NCBI RefSeq assembly: GCF_030681155.1
Contig: NZ_JAUXXE010000029.1
Location: 1-64,000 of the forward strand
Length of the DNA: 64,000 nucleotides
Source of the DNA: Phenylobacterium sp.
GTDB lineage: Bacteria; Pseudomonadota; Alphaproteobacteria; Caulobacterales; Caulobacteraceae
Reading direction: 5' to 3'
Shown here: piece after piece, positions 55,985-64,000 of the stretch
Layout of the letters: every line of letters begins with the position of its first letter
Numbering within the stretch: position 1 is the stretch's first letter
Program-made: the position numbers and the translations under genes
Notes under the pieces: generated by a model
What the model saw: only the letters and a program-made list of their open reading frames with translations
What the model was told of the DNA's origin: nothing
Database searches by the model: none

Positions 55985-56313
55985 CCGCCGTTGGCGGCGC
56001 CGCGCAGGCAGTTCAGCCAGGCGTCCTCACGGGCCTTTTCGGCCTCGCGCAGCTTGGTCTCGGCCTCGCGGACCTCGGCGTCGTGTTTGCGCCATTCCAG
56101 CACCGCGCCTTCGCGGGCGGCGCGGGCGGCCTCCATGGTCGGGAAGCGGGCCAGCACGGCGCGGACGCTATAGTTCACCGGCGGACCGACGGTCTCGCGA
56201 TCGGGATAGAATCCCGTGATCGAGTCCGCGCTCTCGCTGTCGATGTGGAAGACGTCGGCCCAGCCCGCATGGTGGCGCATCAGGGCCCAGGGCCGTTCGA
56301 TCTGGTCGCTCAT
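55981..56313 (-). CDS. hypothetical protein coupled to the DsbA-like gene
   Basis: A 110-aa soluble protein with a mixed N-terminal part ('ALMRHHAGWADVFHIDSESA') and a charged helical C-terminus ('WRKHDAEVREAETKLREAEK'). It overlaps the DsbA-like gene by four bases and is divergent from the cyclase gene. No family recognised. Confidence 0.6.
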   Translation of the reverse strand: MSDQIERPWALMRHHAGWADVFHIDSESADSITGFYPDRETVGPPVNYSVRAVLARFPTMEAARAAREGAVLEWRKHDAEVREAETKLREAEKAREDAWLNCLRGAANGG

Positions 56314-56451
56314 CGATCACTCCTAGAATCTTGGGGCAAACTAGCGCGGGGCGAGGGCCGGGCCAACGGTTGTTCGTGTCGAGAGCCTGCGCCTTAGGGG
56401 CCAAGAACCCAGCGTTTCATCTTTCGTTAATTCCGCCGTATCCTGGCGGCC

Positions 56452-59391
56452 ATGGTGCGAGAGACCGATCGGGACCCCGCTGGCGCTCCTGAACGCAGGA
56501 TCATCACGGTTCTTGCGGCGGACATCGTGGATTCCACTGGCCACATCGCCGCCTCCGATCCAGACGACGCCCAACTGCTGTTCGACGAGTGTTTCGAACA
56601 CCTGCGCGGCGTGATCGAACGCTGGGGCGGCAGCCTTGTGAACTATGGCGGAGATGGCGGGATCGCCACCTTCGGGTGGCCCGCCTCGCTGGAGGATCAC
56701 GCCGACCGCGCCTGCGCCGCGGCCTGGGACATCCAACACACCAATATCGGCCGCACCGGACCCGACGGCCGCCCCGTGCGGTTCCGGGTCGGAGTGCATT
56801 CGGGCCTGGTGGCGTTGCGGCAGATCCATCGCGAGGGGCGCTCCCGTTTCGACCCGGTGGGAGCGACGGTCAACATCGCCGCCAAGCTGCAACAATCGGC
56901 GCCGGGCGGAGGGGTGGTGGTCAGCGACCAGACCGTGAAGCTCTGCCGGGTTTCTCTCTCCTTGGCGCCGCACGAAGGGGCGCAGAACTTCGGGAGCATC
57001 CGCGCCAAGGCTTTCATGTTGGCCGCGCGCCCGGAAAGCGACGGCGAGGGAGATGTCGCGAGGCGGTACAGTTCGCCGATTGTCGGCCGGGATGAAGAAC
57101 TCGCGGCCCTGCGTAGGGCGATCCCCCGCGCCGGCGGCGTCAGCGCGGCGATCGCCCTGATCGGCGAGCCCGGTATCGGCAAGAGCCGCTTGGCCGCCGC
57201 TGCGCTGCGAGAAGCGCTGGAGTCTGGCGCGCGGGCGTTGGTCTATTTCGGTGACGCACAGAAGCGGACCACGCCGTTCGCGGCCGCGCGGAGCCTAATC
57301 TCCGAAATGCTAGTTTCCGGAGCCGGCGGTTCGAGCGCCGAACTGCGCGCGGGCCTAGCTGCCGCGGGGCTGGAGGACGGCGACCGGCGGATGCTGGAAG
57401 ACCTGCTGGCGCCCAGAGCGGCGACAGTACGGGACAAGACCTCGGAAGTGGCCCAGCCGCAGTTGATCCAGGCGCTGGTCAACGCGTTCGGCGCGCTTTC
57501 GCGGGGCTGCGCCACCATCCTTTTGATCGAAGACCTGCATCTGATCGACTTCGAAAGCCGTCAATTCCTGCGTCTCCTGGCGGCGTCGGAGATGCCGCAG
57601 CCGCTTTGCCTTATGCTGACGGCGCGGCCTGAAGCAAGGGATGAGGCGAGCGAGATCGCGCGGGACGTCGTGTCGCTCGAACCGTTGCCACGCCAGGTGA
57701 TGATGGGGCTCGGCCGCGCGCTTTGGCCGGACGATCATCCTCCGGAGACGATGCTGGAGCGCATGGTGGAACGCGCCGATGGCGTGCCGTTTGTCCTGGA
57801 GGAGCTGATCCGCTCGATGGAGAGCGAGGATGTGGCGGCGCTCCCGGTCCTTCCGCACACCGTGGAGTCGGTCATCCATGCGCGTCTGCAGAAGATCTCG
57901 CCCGCGGCCAGGGCCATGGCGCAGGCGCTCAGCCTGCTGGGCGAACATGTCGATGTTGAGCTGGTGGAGACGGTGGTCGGAGTCGAGCCGGGATCACTGG
58001 TCCAGGAGCTGATGGAGCTTGAGCAGTTCGCCTTCATCCATCCGACGGCGGGACGATCGACCCATATGCGCCACCAGATCATCTCTGAAGCCTGCGCCAA
58101 CACCATCCCCAAGGAGCGCCGCCGGGAGCTTCACAAGACAGCAATGGCGGCGATCGCGTCGCGCTATGGGAATTTCGACGGGCGCTATGAGCAATTGGCG
58201 TTCCATGCCGAGCGGGCCGGGGAGGATTCGGCGGCGCTGGACTATCTCTGGCAGGCAGGGCTTGAGGCGCGGCGCAACTCGGCTGCGGCGTCCCTGAACC
58301 TGATTTTCGATCGGGCGCTTGTCCTGATCGACCGGATCGGCAAGCCGGCCGAGGACCGGTACGTCGCCTTCGTGCTGATGGCCTTTGCCTCGACGGTGCA
58401 ACTCGGCGAATTCGAGAAGATGAACACCCACCTGCCGCGGATCATTGATCTGGCGCGGCGCAGGGGACGGCCGGAGTTGGTCAGCGGGACCTTGTCTCAA
58501 CTGGGAATGATCTGCTGGTTCGAGGGGCGCTACGAGGAAGGCCTCGCCGCCACCGAGGAAGGGTTGGCGATCGCCCGGACCTTGAAGGCTCCGGCGCTGA
58601 TTTTTTCCAACCAGATCATGCTGGCGAACGTGCTGCACGGCATGGGGAGGCTGGAGCAGGCCATCGCGCAGGGCCGTGAGCTGGGCGACATGCTGACTGG
58701 AGACCTGGAAGGCGCACGGTTGGGCGCGGCCGGTATTCCCCGATCGATGGTGCTGTCGTTCATGTGCTGGTTCATGATGGACACCGGCGAGTATGCGCAG
58801 GGCCTGGAGTTCGCCCAGCGGGGGCTGGAAGTCGCGGTCACCCGGCGCGATCCATACTCCGAGGTGCTGGCTCGCTGCGCGCTGGGGCGGAACCTGATCA
58901 TGCTGCGCCGGGACGCCGAGGCGGTCGAGGTCCTGGCCGTGGCCCGCGATTTGGCCGAACGCTACGGCTATGATGCGATCAAGGCCAATCTCGCCGGGCG
59001 CATTGCGATCGCGCTGTCACGCGTGGGGCGGGCCAATGAGGCGATCGCAGTGGTCGAGGATTGCCTGCATCGCCGATTGCACCTGAGGACCGGCCAACTG
59101 GAGGTCTATTACCTCTTCGCCGGTTATGCGGAGGCGCTTGTCCGGGCTGGGGAGGTTGAGCGTGGCTTGGCCATGCTGGCGGAAGCCTTGGCCATAGCGC
59201 GCCGTCTCAACAATCCGTGCTGGATGGTGGATGGACTGGGGTTGAGGGCGCAGCTTCTAACCCTGACCTTGCCAGGCGATCCCCGTATCGAGGTGGACCT
59301 AGCCGAGCAGCAGGCGATCTGCAGCAGCTATGGCGTGGCCGCCTGGAAGGTCATGCCGGGATTGAACGAGGAGCGGGCGCAATCTGCGTGA
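56452..59391 (+). CDS. class III adenylate/guanylate cyclase fused to AAA ATPase and TPRs
   Basis: A 979-aa signalling protein. Cyclase homology domain ~14-190 with metal Asp24 in ITVLAADIVDST and Asp68 in 'NYGGDGGIATFGWP', plus 'DPVGATVNIAAKLQQSAPGG'. An AAA/STAND ATPase follows with Walker A LIGEPGIGKSRLAAAAL (~238) and Walker B-like 'TILLIEDLHLID', then a ~450-residue TPR-like helical region. This 'cyclase-ATPase-TPR' form is common; ligand and output are unknown. The 3' end overlaps the convergent DyP-P450 gene by 41 bases. Confidence 0.93.
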   Translation: MVRETDRDPAGAPERRIITVLAADIVDSTGHIAASDPDDAQLLFDECFEHLRGVIERWGGSLVNYGGDGGIATFGWPASLEDHADRACAAAWDIQHTNIGRTGPDGRPVRFRVGVHSGLVALRQIHREGRSRFDPVGATVNIAAKLQQSAPGGGVVVSDQTVKLCRVSLSLAPHEGAQNFGSIRAKAFMLAARPESDGEGDVARRYSSPIVGRDEELAALRRAIPRAGGVSAAIALIGEPGIGKSRLAAAALREALESGARALVYFGDAQKRTTPFAAARSLISEMLVSGAGGSSAELRAGLAAAGLEDGDRRMLEDLLAPRAATVRDKTSEVAQPQLIQALVNAFGALSRGCATILLIEDLHLIDFESRQFLRLLAASEMPQPLCLMLTARPEARDEASEIARDVVSLEPLPRQVMMGLGRALWPDDHPPETMLERMVERADGVPFVLEELIRSMESEDVAALPVLPHTVESVIHARLQKISPAARAMAQALSLLGEHVDVELVETVVGVEPGSLVQELMELEQFAFIHPTAGRSTHMRHQIISEACANTIPKERRRELHKTAMAAIASRYGNFDGRYEQLAFHAERAGEDSAALDYLWQAGLEARRNSAAASLNLIFDRALVLIDRIGKPAEDRYVAFVLMAFASTVQLGEFEKMNTHLPRIIDLARRRGRPELVSGTLSQLGMICWFEGRYEEGLAATEEGLAIARTLKAPALIFSNQIMLANVLHGMGRLEQAIAQGRELGDMLTGDLEGARLGAAGIPRSMVLSFMCWFMMDTGEYAQGLEFAQRGLEVAVTRRDPYSEVLARCALGRNLIMLRRDAEAVEVLAVARDLAERYGYDAIKANLAGRIAIALSRVGRANEAIAVVEDCLHRRLHLRTGQLEVYYLFAGYAEALVRAGEVERGLAMLAEALAIARRLNNPCWMVDGLGLRAQLLTLTLPGDPRIEVDLAEQQAICSSYGVAAWKVMPGLNEERAQSA

Positions 59392-62300
59392 AGCGGGCGG
59401 TCAGGCCGATCGCTACATTGGCCAGAGTCTTGAGATCCCCGTCCGGCCCTGCGACCCGTCGCAAGCCCCGCAGGCGGCTGGCGGCCAGGACGCATTCCTC
59501 CAGCAAGGGCATGGCTACACGGTTGCGGCCCCAGCATTGCCGTGCGTCGCCGTGCACACCGAACATCAGGTAGTCCTCGATGCGGCGCTCCGGACCGTCG
59601 GTCGGACCAAAGGGGGTCAGCGACAGTCGGTGCGGCTGCTCAAATCGCCGGGGGTCGAGATTGGCCGCCGAGACCATGGCCAGCAGGAAGTCGCCCTTGT
59701 GCAGTTCGGCGGGAGGCTCTGCCTCGCCGCGCAGCAGCGTGGTGTCGGCCTCGCAGTGGCGCATGCGCAGCGCCAGCACGGGATTGAGACGCTCGGCTTC
59801 GTAGATGAGGCGGGCCAGACCGCCAGGCTTCAGCTCCGGCAGCAGCGCGGCCAGATCGATGCGAAACTTCAGGACCGTGGTCATTAGCGAGCCGAAGGCG
59901 GTTGGCGGCGCGGCCAAGGTTGTACTCACGAGTTCCAGCAGCAGGGCGGATACGTCGCTGTAGTACTGCGCTTCAGCAGTCTCTTGCGGATATAGCGCGA
60001 CGATCTCCGGCCGTGCACGGTTCAGGACGAACGCCTCGACGAGGTTGGATGGCGTAGTGAGGTTCGCGGCCCGCGCGAGGTCCAACTGATGGCTGATCTG
60101 CATCTGCATGCGCGAGGCGGCGTACTTCGCGCCCTGGACTAGCAGCGCCTGGTTCTGGAAGTTGCTGACCAGACTGGCGGCGAGGATCACCGACCATGCC
60201 TGCATCGCGGTGAGGCCCGGATCGCGCAGGCCCTGGACGGCCTCGATCCACTGGCGCGGAACGTCTGCCTGGTGCTCTCGCCAATAGGAGGGGCCTGGCG
60301 GCGTTGGCGGGAGCTCGGTCGGCCCTGGCACGCCGTAGAGGCGCACGACGGTGCCGTAGGCCGCCTGGACGGCGAAGTCGCTGACGAGATCGATGCGGCC
60401 GCGTCCGGACTTGGCGTCCTTGAGCGCGGTGCGAAGCGCCCCTTCGAGCCCCGCCTGGGCCTCCCGGCGCAAGATCGTGTCGATGGTCTCGGGCAGGGCG
60501 GCGGTGAGGGTGTCCCAACCCAAGTCCAACACCGTCTTGAGACGTTGGCGGGCGGCGCATGTCGGGCCAGCCACGTCGGTGGCGCTTAGGAGCGCGGTCT
60601 TGTCGCCAACAATCTGCCGGCCGGCCTCGTGATAGGGGCGCGTCGAAAAGACGACGTTGTCGCCGGTTTCATCGACCACGCTGCCCAAGACTTGGGAGAC
60701 GTCGCTGTGGCGACCCACGAACACCACCGTCTGGATCGAGCCGTCGGGCTGTGGGGGCAATGCAGCGCGAATGGGGGGTGCGCCCATCAACAGCTGGCCG
60801 GCGAACCTTGTCAGCCTCTCCTTGCTCATGAGCGACGGCGTGGCCGATTGCGCCATGCTGAACGCGTACTGCGTGAGGGCGGAGGGTTCGACCTTGAAGT
60901 GCTCGCCGGGGTCGACCATCGCCCGCAGCACCTCGACGCCGGGGGCGAAGAAGTAGTCGCCGCCCCGGGTGACGACGAAGCGCGGCAACCCGGTCACCGG
61001 AGCGGGGGCGCCGGCTTTAAGAAATACGTCGCTCGGCGTTCCATCGTTCGCACCGGTCGTCGGGCAACGGCCCAGGCCGGCCTGGCCGAGGAATTCGCCG
61101 CCGTTGATCCAGTCGGCCTGGACCACCTCGAACTGGACGTCGATGCGCGCGTTCGCGGCGATGAACAACAGGCCCCGCTTTTCGCCGTCGTCCTCTGCGC
61201 CCTCGCGCAGCAACGACCCGCCGTAGCTGATCCCGCGCCGGTGCAGGCGGTGGTGCCGGACCTCGTCACGCCCTCCGGTGTCACGCGGATTGACCCTGCG
61301 GATGTGCGCGCCGAGCGGGCATTTCTGTCCGGACTTGTCGGCCGCGAAATAGAGGAAGTCGTTGATCGTAGCCTCGTCGGGCGGGCCGGTGCTCGCGGTG
61401 GGCTGATTGACGAGCGGCGTTCCATCCGGCCAACGACCGACCATCTGGGCGGCGAGCAACGTCTGGGCCGGTCTGCCGGCGGGCCGCCGCTGGGCCAGGA
61501 ACTCGCGAAAGCCGTGAACGTCCTGCTCGAGCTTGCGAAACACCAGATAGGTCGATCCTGCCCGTAGGGCCTCCGAAATGGGGAAGCGATGGGCCTCATC
61601 ATCCTCGTCGCGCTGGTCGAGGAATATCTCGCCGGCTGCTACGGGCTTCCATCCCTCGTTGGTCGGGGTGCCCCCGCCTGGGAGTGGGTCCTCCAGGCGC
61701 AGGTTGGCGAAGGGTTGGCTCAGCCCGTCGCGGAAGCCGAAGTGTTCGGTTCGATGCTCCAGGCGTTCCTGCTGCCCATCGACGAGCGTGTAGGGTTCTT
61801 GGCCGAGCTCGATGTGGACAATCTCCAAGCCAAGGAAGCGGAACAGCAAGCCGATCCATAGGTGCAGCAGTTCTCCGCGCTCGGAGGCCTTGTCATTGAA
61901 GGCTTGGACATCGCTGCGAAGCGCTCGCCAAAAGGCCTCGGAGCTTGGGCCAGGGCCATCGAAGCCGCCGCTGACGTAGCCATGGACGTTGTCGAGGCCC
62001 AGTTCGCCGTCCCAGTTTTCCGGTGAGCTCGGTCCAGTGTCGTGCAGCCGCCGTGCTCGCGCGGCCATGCCTTGCTTGAAGACCTCGGGGAAGGACGCCA
62101 GGGTCGCCGGGTCGATCTTCAGCGCCGCGAGCCCGGCGTGGGTGAAGGCCAGATTGACGGGCGGACGATCGCGGATTCGGTCGTCGTTGTCGGCGGGGCC
62201 TTGTGTGAAGGCCGGAGCGCCTTGGCGCAGAATCTCGTGCAGGATCGCCAACGGCAGGGGGCCGGCGTCCACCACCGCCGGGGTGTCGAGCTCAGCGGCG

Positions 62301-62869
62301 AGAAGCTGCATGAACTCAAGATAGGCCGTCGGCGAGGCGTTCAGGAAGCTGACCAACGCCGCTGTCGGGGCGACTACGTCTCGGACCACGGCCCGGAACA
62401 TTGCTTCGGGACCCTCGCGCATGGCCGCAAGCAGGGTGGCGGCCTCGAAGGGTTGCGGCTGCGAAGCGCTGAAGCTCCGGCCTTCCAGTCCGGTCAAGTC
62501 CGCCAAGCCGGAGAGAAACGACTCACGGCGCTTGTTCACCAGTACGTCCAGCCAGTTCAGGAACTCCTGGGACGGGTGGTCGAGCGGCGTTGAACTGTCG
62601 TCTGGCGGTCCCGCGGCCGCTTTTGCGTCTCGGTCGGCGACATACTGAGCGACGAGGCCTGCGGTAGCGAGGCCGGGCTGGGCAAGGTCGAGCCTCAAGA
62701 TTCTCCAGGCTTCCTCGCTGTTCGATGCGGCCGCCACCCTGGCCTGGGTTGCGGCCATCTCCGCCCGGGTCAGGATCCGGAAGAAGAAGAAAAAGGACCA
62801 GTCGCGCGGCCGGCCGCGCTGGCGGGGCGCGCCTTGAACGTCAGGCGGGATATTCTGAGGCGATCCCAT
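59351..62869 (-). CDS. DyP-type peroxidase - cytochrome P450 fusion
   Basis: A ~1170-residue two-heme enzyme in one chain (numbering from the alternative ATG at 62881). The N-terminal ~230 residues are unassigned helices. The DyP domain (~235-660) has the GxxDG motif in HFGFRDGLSQPF (~381) and the proximal heme His526 in CPLGAHIRRVNPRD. The P450 domain (~690-1176) has ExxR in EAERLNP (~1028) and the heme Cys1116 in 'FGVHGDARQCWGRNRVAM', whose loop is one residue longer than FxxGxxxCxG. It resembles in concept the fungal peroxidase-P450 fatty-acid dioxygenases, but with a DyP domain. No signal peptide. The start at 62869 is one base from the upstream stop; an ATG at 62881 would overlap it. Confidence 0.88.
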   Translation of the reverse strand: MGSPQNIPPDVQGAPRQRGRPRDWSFFFFFRILTRAEMAATQARVAAASNSEEAWRILRLDLAQPGLATAGLVAQYVADRDAKAAAGPPDDSSTPLDHPSQEFLNWLDVLVNKRRESFLSGLADLTGLEGRSFSASQPQPFEAATLLAAMREGPEAMFRAVVRDVVAPTAALVSFLNASPTAYLEFMQLLAAELDTPAVVDAGPLPLAILHEILRQGAPAFTQGPADNDDRIRDRPPVNLAFTHAGLAALKIDPATLASFPEVFKQGMAARARRLHDTGPSSPENWDGELGLDNVHGYVSGGFDGPGPSSEAFWRALRSDVQAFNDKASERGELLHLWIGLLFRFLGLEIVHIELGQEPYTLVDGQQERLEHRTEHFGFRDGLSQPFANLRLEDPLPGGGTPTNEGWKPVAAGEIFLDQRDEDDEAHRFPISEALRAGSTYLVFRKLEQDVHGFREFLAQRRPAGRPAQTLLAAQMVGRWPDGTPLVNQPTASTGPPDEATINDFLYFAADKSGQKCPLGAHIRRVNPRDTGGRDEVRHHRLHRRGISYGGSLLREGAEDDGEKRGLLFIAANARIDVQFEVVQADWINGGEFLGQAGLGRCPTTGANDGTPSDVFLKAGAPAPVTGLPRFVVTRGGDYFFAPGVEVLRAMVDPGEHFKVEPSALTQYAFSMAQSATPSLMSKERLTRFAGQLLMGAPPIRAALPPQPDGSIQTVVFVGRHSDVSQVLGSVVDETGDNVVFSTRPYHEAGRQIVGDKTALLSATDVAGPTCAARQRLKTVLDLGWDTLTAALPETIDTILRREAQAGLEGALRTALKDAKSGRGRIDLVSDFAVQAAYGTVVRLYGVPGPTELPPTPPGPSYWREHQADVPRQWIEAVQGLRDPGLTAMQAWSVILAASLVSNFQNQALLVQGAKYAASRMQMQISHQLDLARAANLTTPSNLVEAFVLNRARPEIVALYPQETAEAQYYSDVSALLLELVSTTLAAPPTAFGSLMTTVLKFRIDLAALLPELKPGGLARLIYEAERLNPVLALRMRHCEADTTLLRGEAEPPAELHKGDFLLAMVSAANLDPRRFEQPHRLSLTPFGPTDGPERRIEDYLMFGVHGDARQCWGRNRVAMPLLEECVLAASRLRGLRRVAGPDGDLKTLANVAIGLTARFTQIAPAPRSIPA

Positions 62870-62870
62870 G

Positions 62871-63647
62871 TCAGCCGCCATTTCCGGTGATCGGCGGCGG
62901 CTGGAATAGGCCGTCGGTATCGGGGAAATTCTCGCAGTACTGGAGGTTTTCGCTGAGAAACTTGTCGAACAACTCGTCGACTTGTTTCGGATCTCCCTGC
63001 GGTGGGCGCACGCTGGCGACGAAGGCGTCGAAGCGGCTCTTAAAGGCCTCGAGCTGCTTGATCCGGCTGACCGTGAGGTTCGGATAGGTGGCGTAGAACA
63101 GGTCTATGTTGATCTGGTAGCAGCGGATCCACTGCCAGAATTCCTCGAAGTGCACAGTGCCCGGATAATCCTCGCAATCACGGAACACGAGGTCGAAATC
63201 GCCCCCGAGAAAGCGCGCGATGTCGCGCAGGTAGAGCTTCAGGTCCCCATCGAATTCGACCAGGGTGAGCAACCAGGAGCGAAATTTCGGGATGTGCCCA
63301 GGGGCGATGGTGATGTCGTCGATCGGTTGTGGGATTCGCCCGCCATCCTTCGTCGTGCGAACCGCGGCAGGATAGTAATCGACGCCGCTGACACCCTCGG
63401 AGCCGACGAGATATTGCTCCGGCCGGATGATGATCATGCGGCCGAAGTGAATCGAGGGGACGCGGTTGAGTTCCGTAGGGAGCCCCCGCTCATGGCGCCG
63501 GGCCAGGTCGGCGACGGTGGCGCGAAGCCGCTCTTCGTGAGTGCGCCGTTCGCCGAGCGGACAACCGGGCCGGATCGGCGACAGCACCGCGATCTCGGAC
63601 ATGCCGCCGACGACCTTGGACCTCGCCCATGGGGCTAACTCTGCCAT
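62871..63647 (-). CDS. hypothetical partner of the DyP-P450 protein
   Basis: A 258-aa soluble protein with no domain I can name. A basic N-terminal region with 'LRATVADLARRHERGLPTEL' is followed by β-rich 'IHFGRMIIIRPEQYLVGSEG', then 'LLTLVEFDGDLKLYLRDIAR', a central 'CEDYPGTVHFEEFWQWI' and a C-terminal helix. The stop lies one base from the DyP-P450 start, so the two are translationally coupled and probably work on the same substrate. The alternation of HF, EFD and DCEDYP blocks recalls DyP/EfeB-like ferredoxin folds, but that is a weak impression. Confidence 0.65.
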   Translation of the reverse strand: MAELAPWARSKVVGGMSEIAVLSPIRPGCPLGERRTHEERLRATVADLARRHERGLPTELNRVPSIHFGRMIIIRPEQYLVGSEGVSGVDYYPAAVRTTKDGGRIPQPIDDITIAPGHIPKFRSWLLTLVEFDGDLKLYLRDIARFLGGDFDLVFRDCEDYPGTVHFEEFWQWIRCYQINIDLFYATYPNLTVSRIKQLEAFKSRFDAFVASVRPPQGDPKQVDELFDKFLSENLQYCENFPDTDGLFQPPPITGNGG

Positions 63648-63782
63648 CAGTGCGCGGCCTTTCCAGCCGGTCCTTTGAGTGAGACAGACGCTAGGGCACT
63701 TAAACTGACGCTACGGTCAGGGAGCGTGGCGCCGATCTTCGCGGCAAGCTAGCGAAGAGTTAACGCGCTAGTTCGTGGCGAG

Positions 63783-64000
63783 TCAGAGCTCAGGAGCCGT
63801 GCGAAGACGCGCCGGCGGCCGTGGATACTTCACCTTGAGTGGCGGGCCGAGATCCACGCTGGCGGCGCTGAGCGACCAGAACCGGCGAGCGATCTCCTGG
63901 CGATGCGCGAAGTTGATGCTTTCGCAGTAGCTTTCGACGTGCCGGATGTAGCCCGAGTACCACACGCCATATTCCGGCCAGGCCTTGCGCAGGGTGTCGG
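63783..64000 (-). CDS. hypothetical protein, C-terminal part (runs off the window)
   Basis: The frame is open to the right edge. The last ~72 codons include 'WPEYGVWYSGYIRHVESYCE' and 'HRQEIARRFWSLSAASVDLG', ending at 63783. The start lies beyond the window. Composition is protein-like and rich in aromatics. It precedes the DyP-P450 pair in the same direction with a 135-bp gap. No family recognised. Confidence 0.6.
   Translation of the reverse strand, partial: DTLRKAWPEYGVWYSGYIRHVESYCESINFAHRQEIARRFWSLSAASVDLGPPLKVKYPRPPARLRTAPEL

Overview
The window looks like high-GC alphaproteobacterial chromosome, most likely from the Caulobacterales (Caulobacter or Phenylobacterium type; this is inferred from gene style, not from a search). 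Supporting points are the 23S-5S-tRNA-fMet order at the left end, frequent GTG/TTG starts, an UrcA-like secreted protein, an RpoE/ChrR-type sigma/anti-sigma pair and an EcfG-like sigma factor.

Bases 1-730 hold the 3' end of 23S rRNA, 5S rRNA and initiator tRNA. A genomic island of about 33 kb sits in the 3' end of the tRNA. It is bounded by an 18-bp near-identical repeat at 713-730 and 33727-33744. A large serine recombinase lies at the left edge and its last codons are read from the antisense strand of the tRNA. A strong terminator hairpin, probably that of the rRNA operon, is now found just outside the right att site.

The island is a defence island. From left to right it has the recombinase with small accessory and HTH genes (0.7-5.6 kb); a translationally coupled WYL regulator-HsdM-HsdS-GIY-YIG-HsdR type I restriction-modification operon on the minus strand (5.9-13.5 kb); a DUF3892 protein; RmuC; and a complete Zorya type I operon zorABCD (15.6-23.4 kb) preceded by an 18-codon leader ORF and a hairpin. 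Two PD-(D/E)XK nuclease genes follow (23.5-25.9 kb). A decayed zone comes next, with an IS21 istA remnant, a HEPN protein, a truncated Mu-type DUF3164 gene and a transposase scrap (25.9-31 kb). A Septu-like ATPase/HNH pair (31.1-33.6 kb) abuts attR.

Host genes resume at 34 kb: a membrane protein, an acyl-CoA thioesterase-like protein, CstA with its small YbdD-like partner, an UrcA-like protein and an aldo/keto reductase. At 40.5-46.7 kb there is a striking secretion locus: an ECF sigma factor with a ChrR-like zinc anti-sigma, a second ECF sigma factor, an outer-membrane barrel with an N-terminal coiled coil, and an oppositely oriented operon encoding a Thr/Asp-rich repeat protein, a second small secreted protein, a C39 peptidase and a further secreted protein. 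The layout resembles the Fap functional-amyloid system (FapF barrel, FapD C39 peptidase). All three secreted proteins share the motif L-S-x-[DQ]-[QD]-L-[ND]-x-x-x-x-G at identical spacing, a candidate recognition or cleavage site for the peptidase. I regard this as the best candidate for a little-described system in the window.

The right third is mostly ordinary metabolism: an arylamine N-acetyltransferase interrupted by one in-frame amber codon, a luciferase-like monooxygenase, topoisomerase IB, RlmJ, a sugar transferase, an AsmA-like protein, cytochrome c'/b561, a DsbA-like thioredoxin and a class III cyclase-AAA-TPR protein. The exception is an unusual single-chain DyP peroxidase-cytochrome P450 fusion (59.4-62.9 kb) coupled to an unknown protein.
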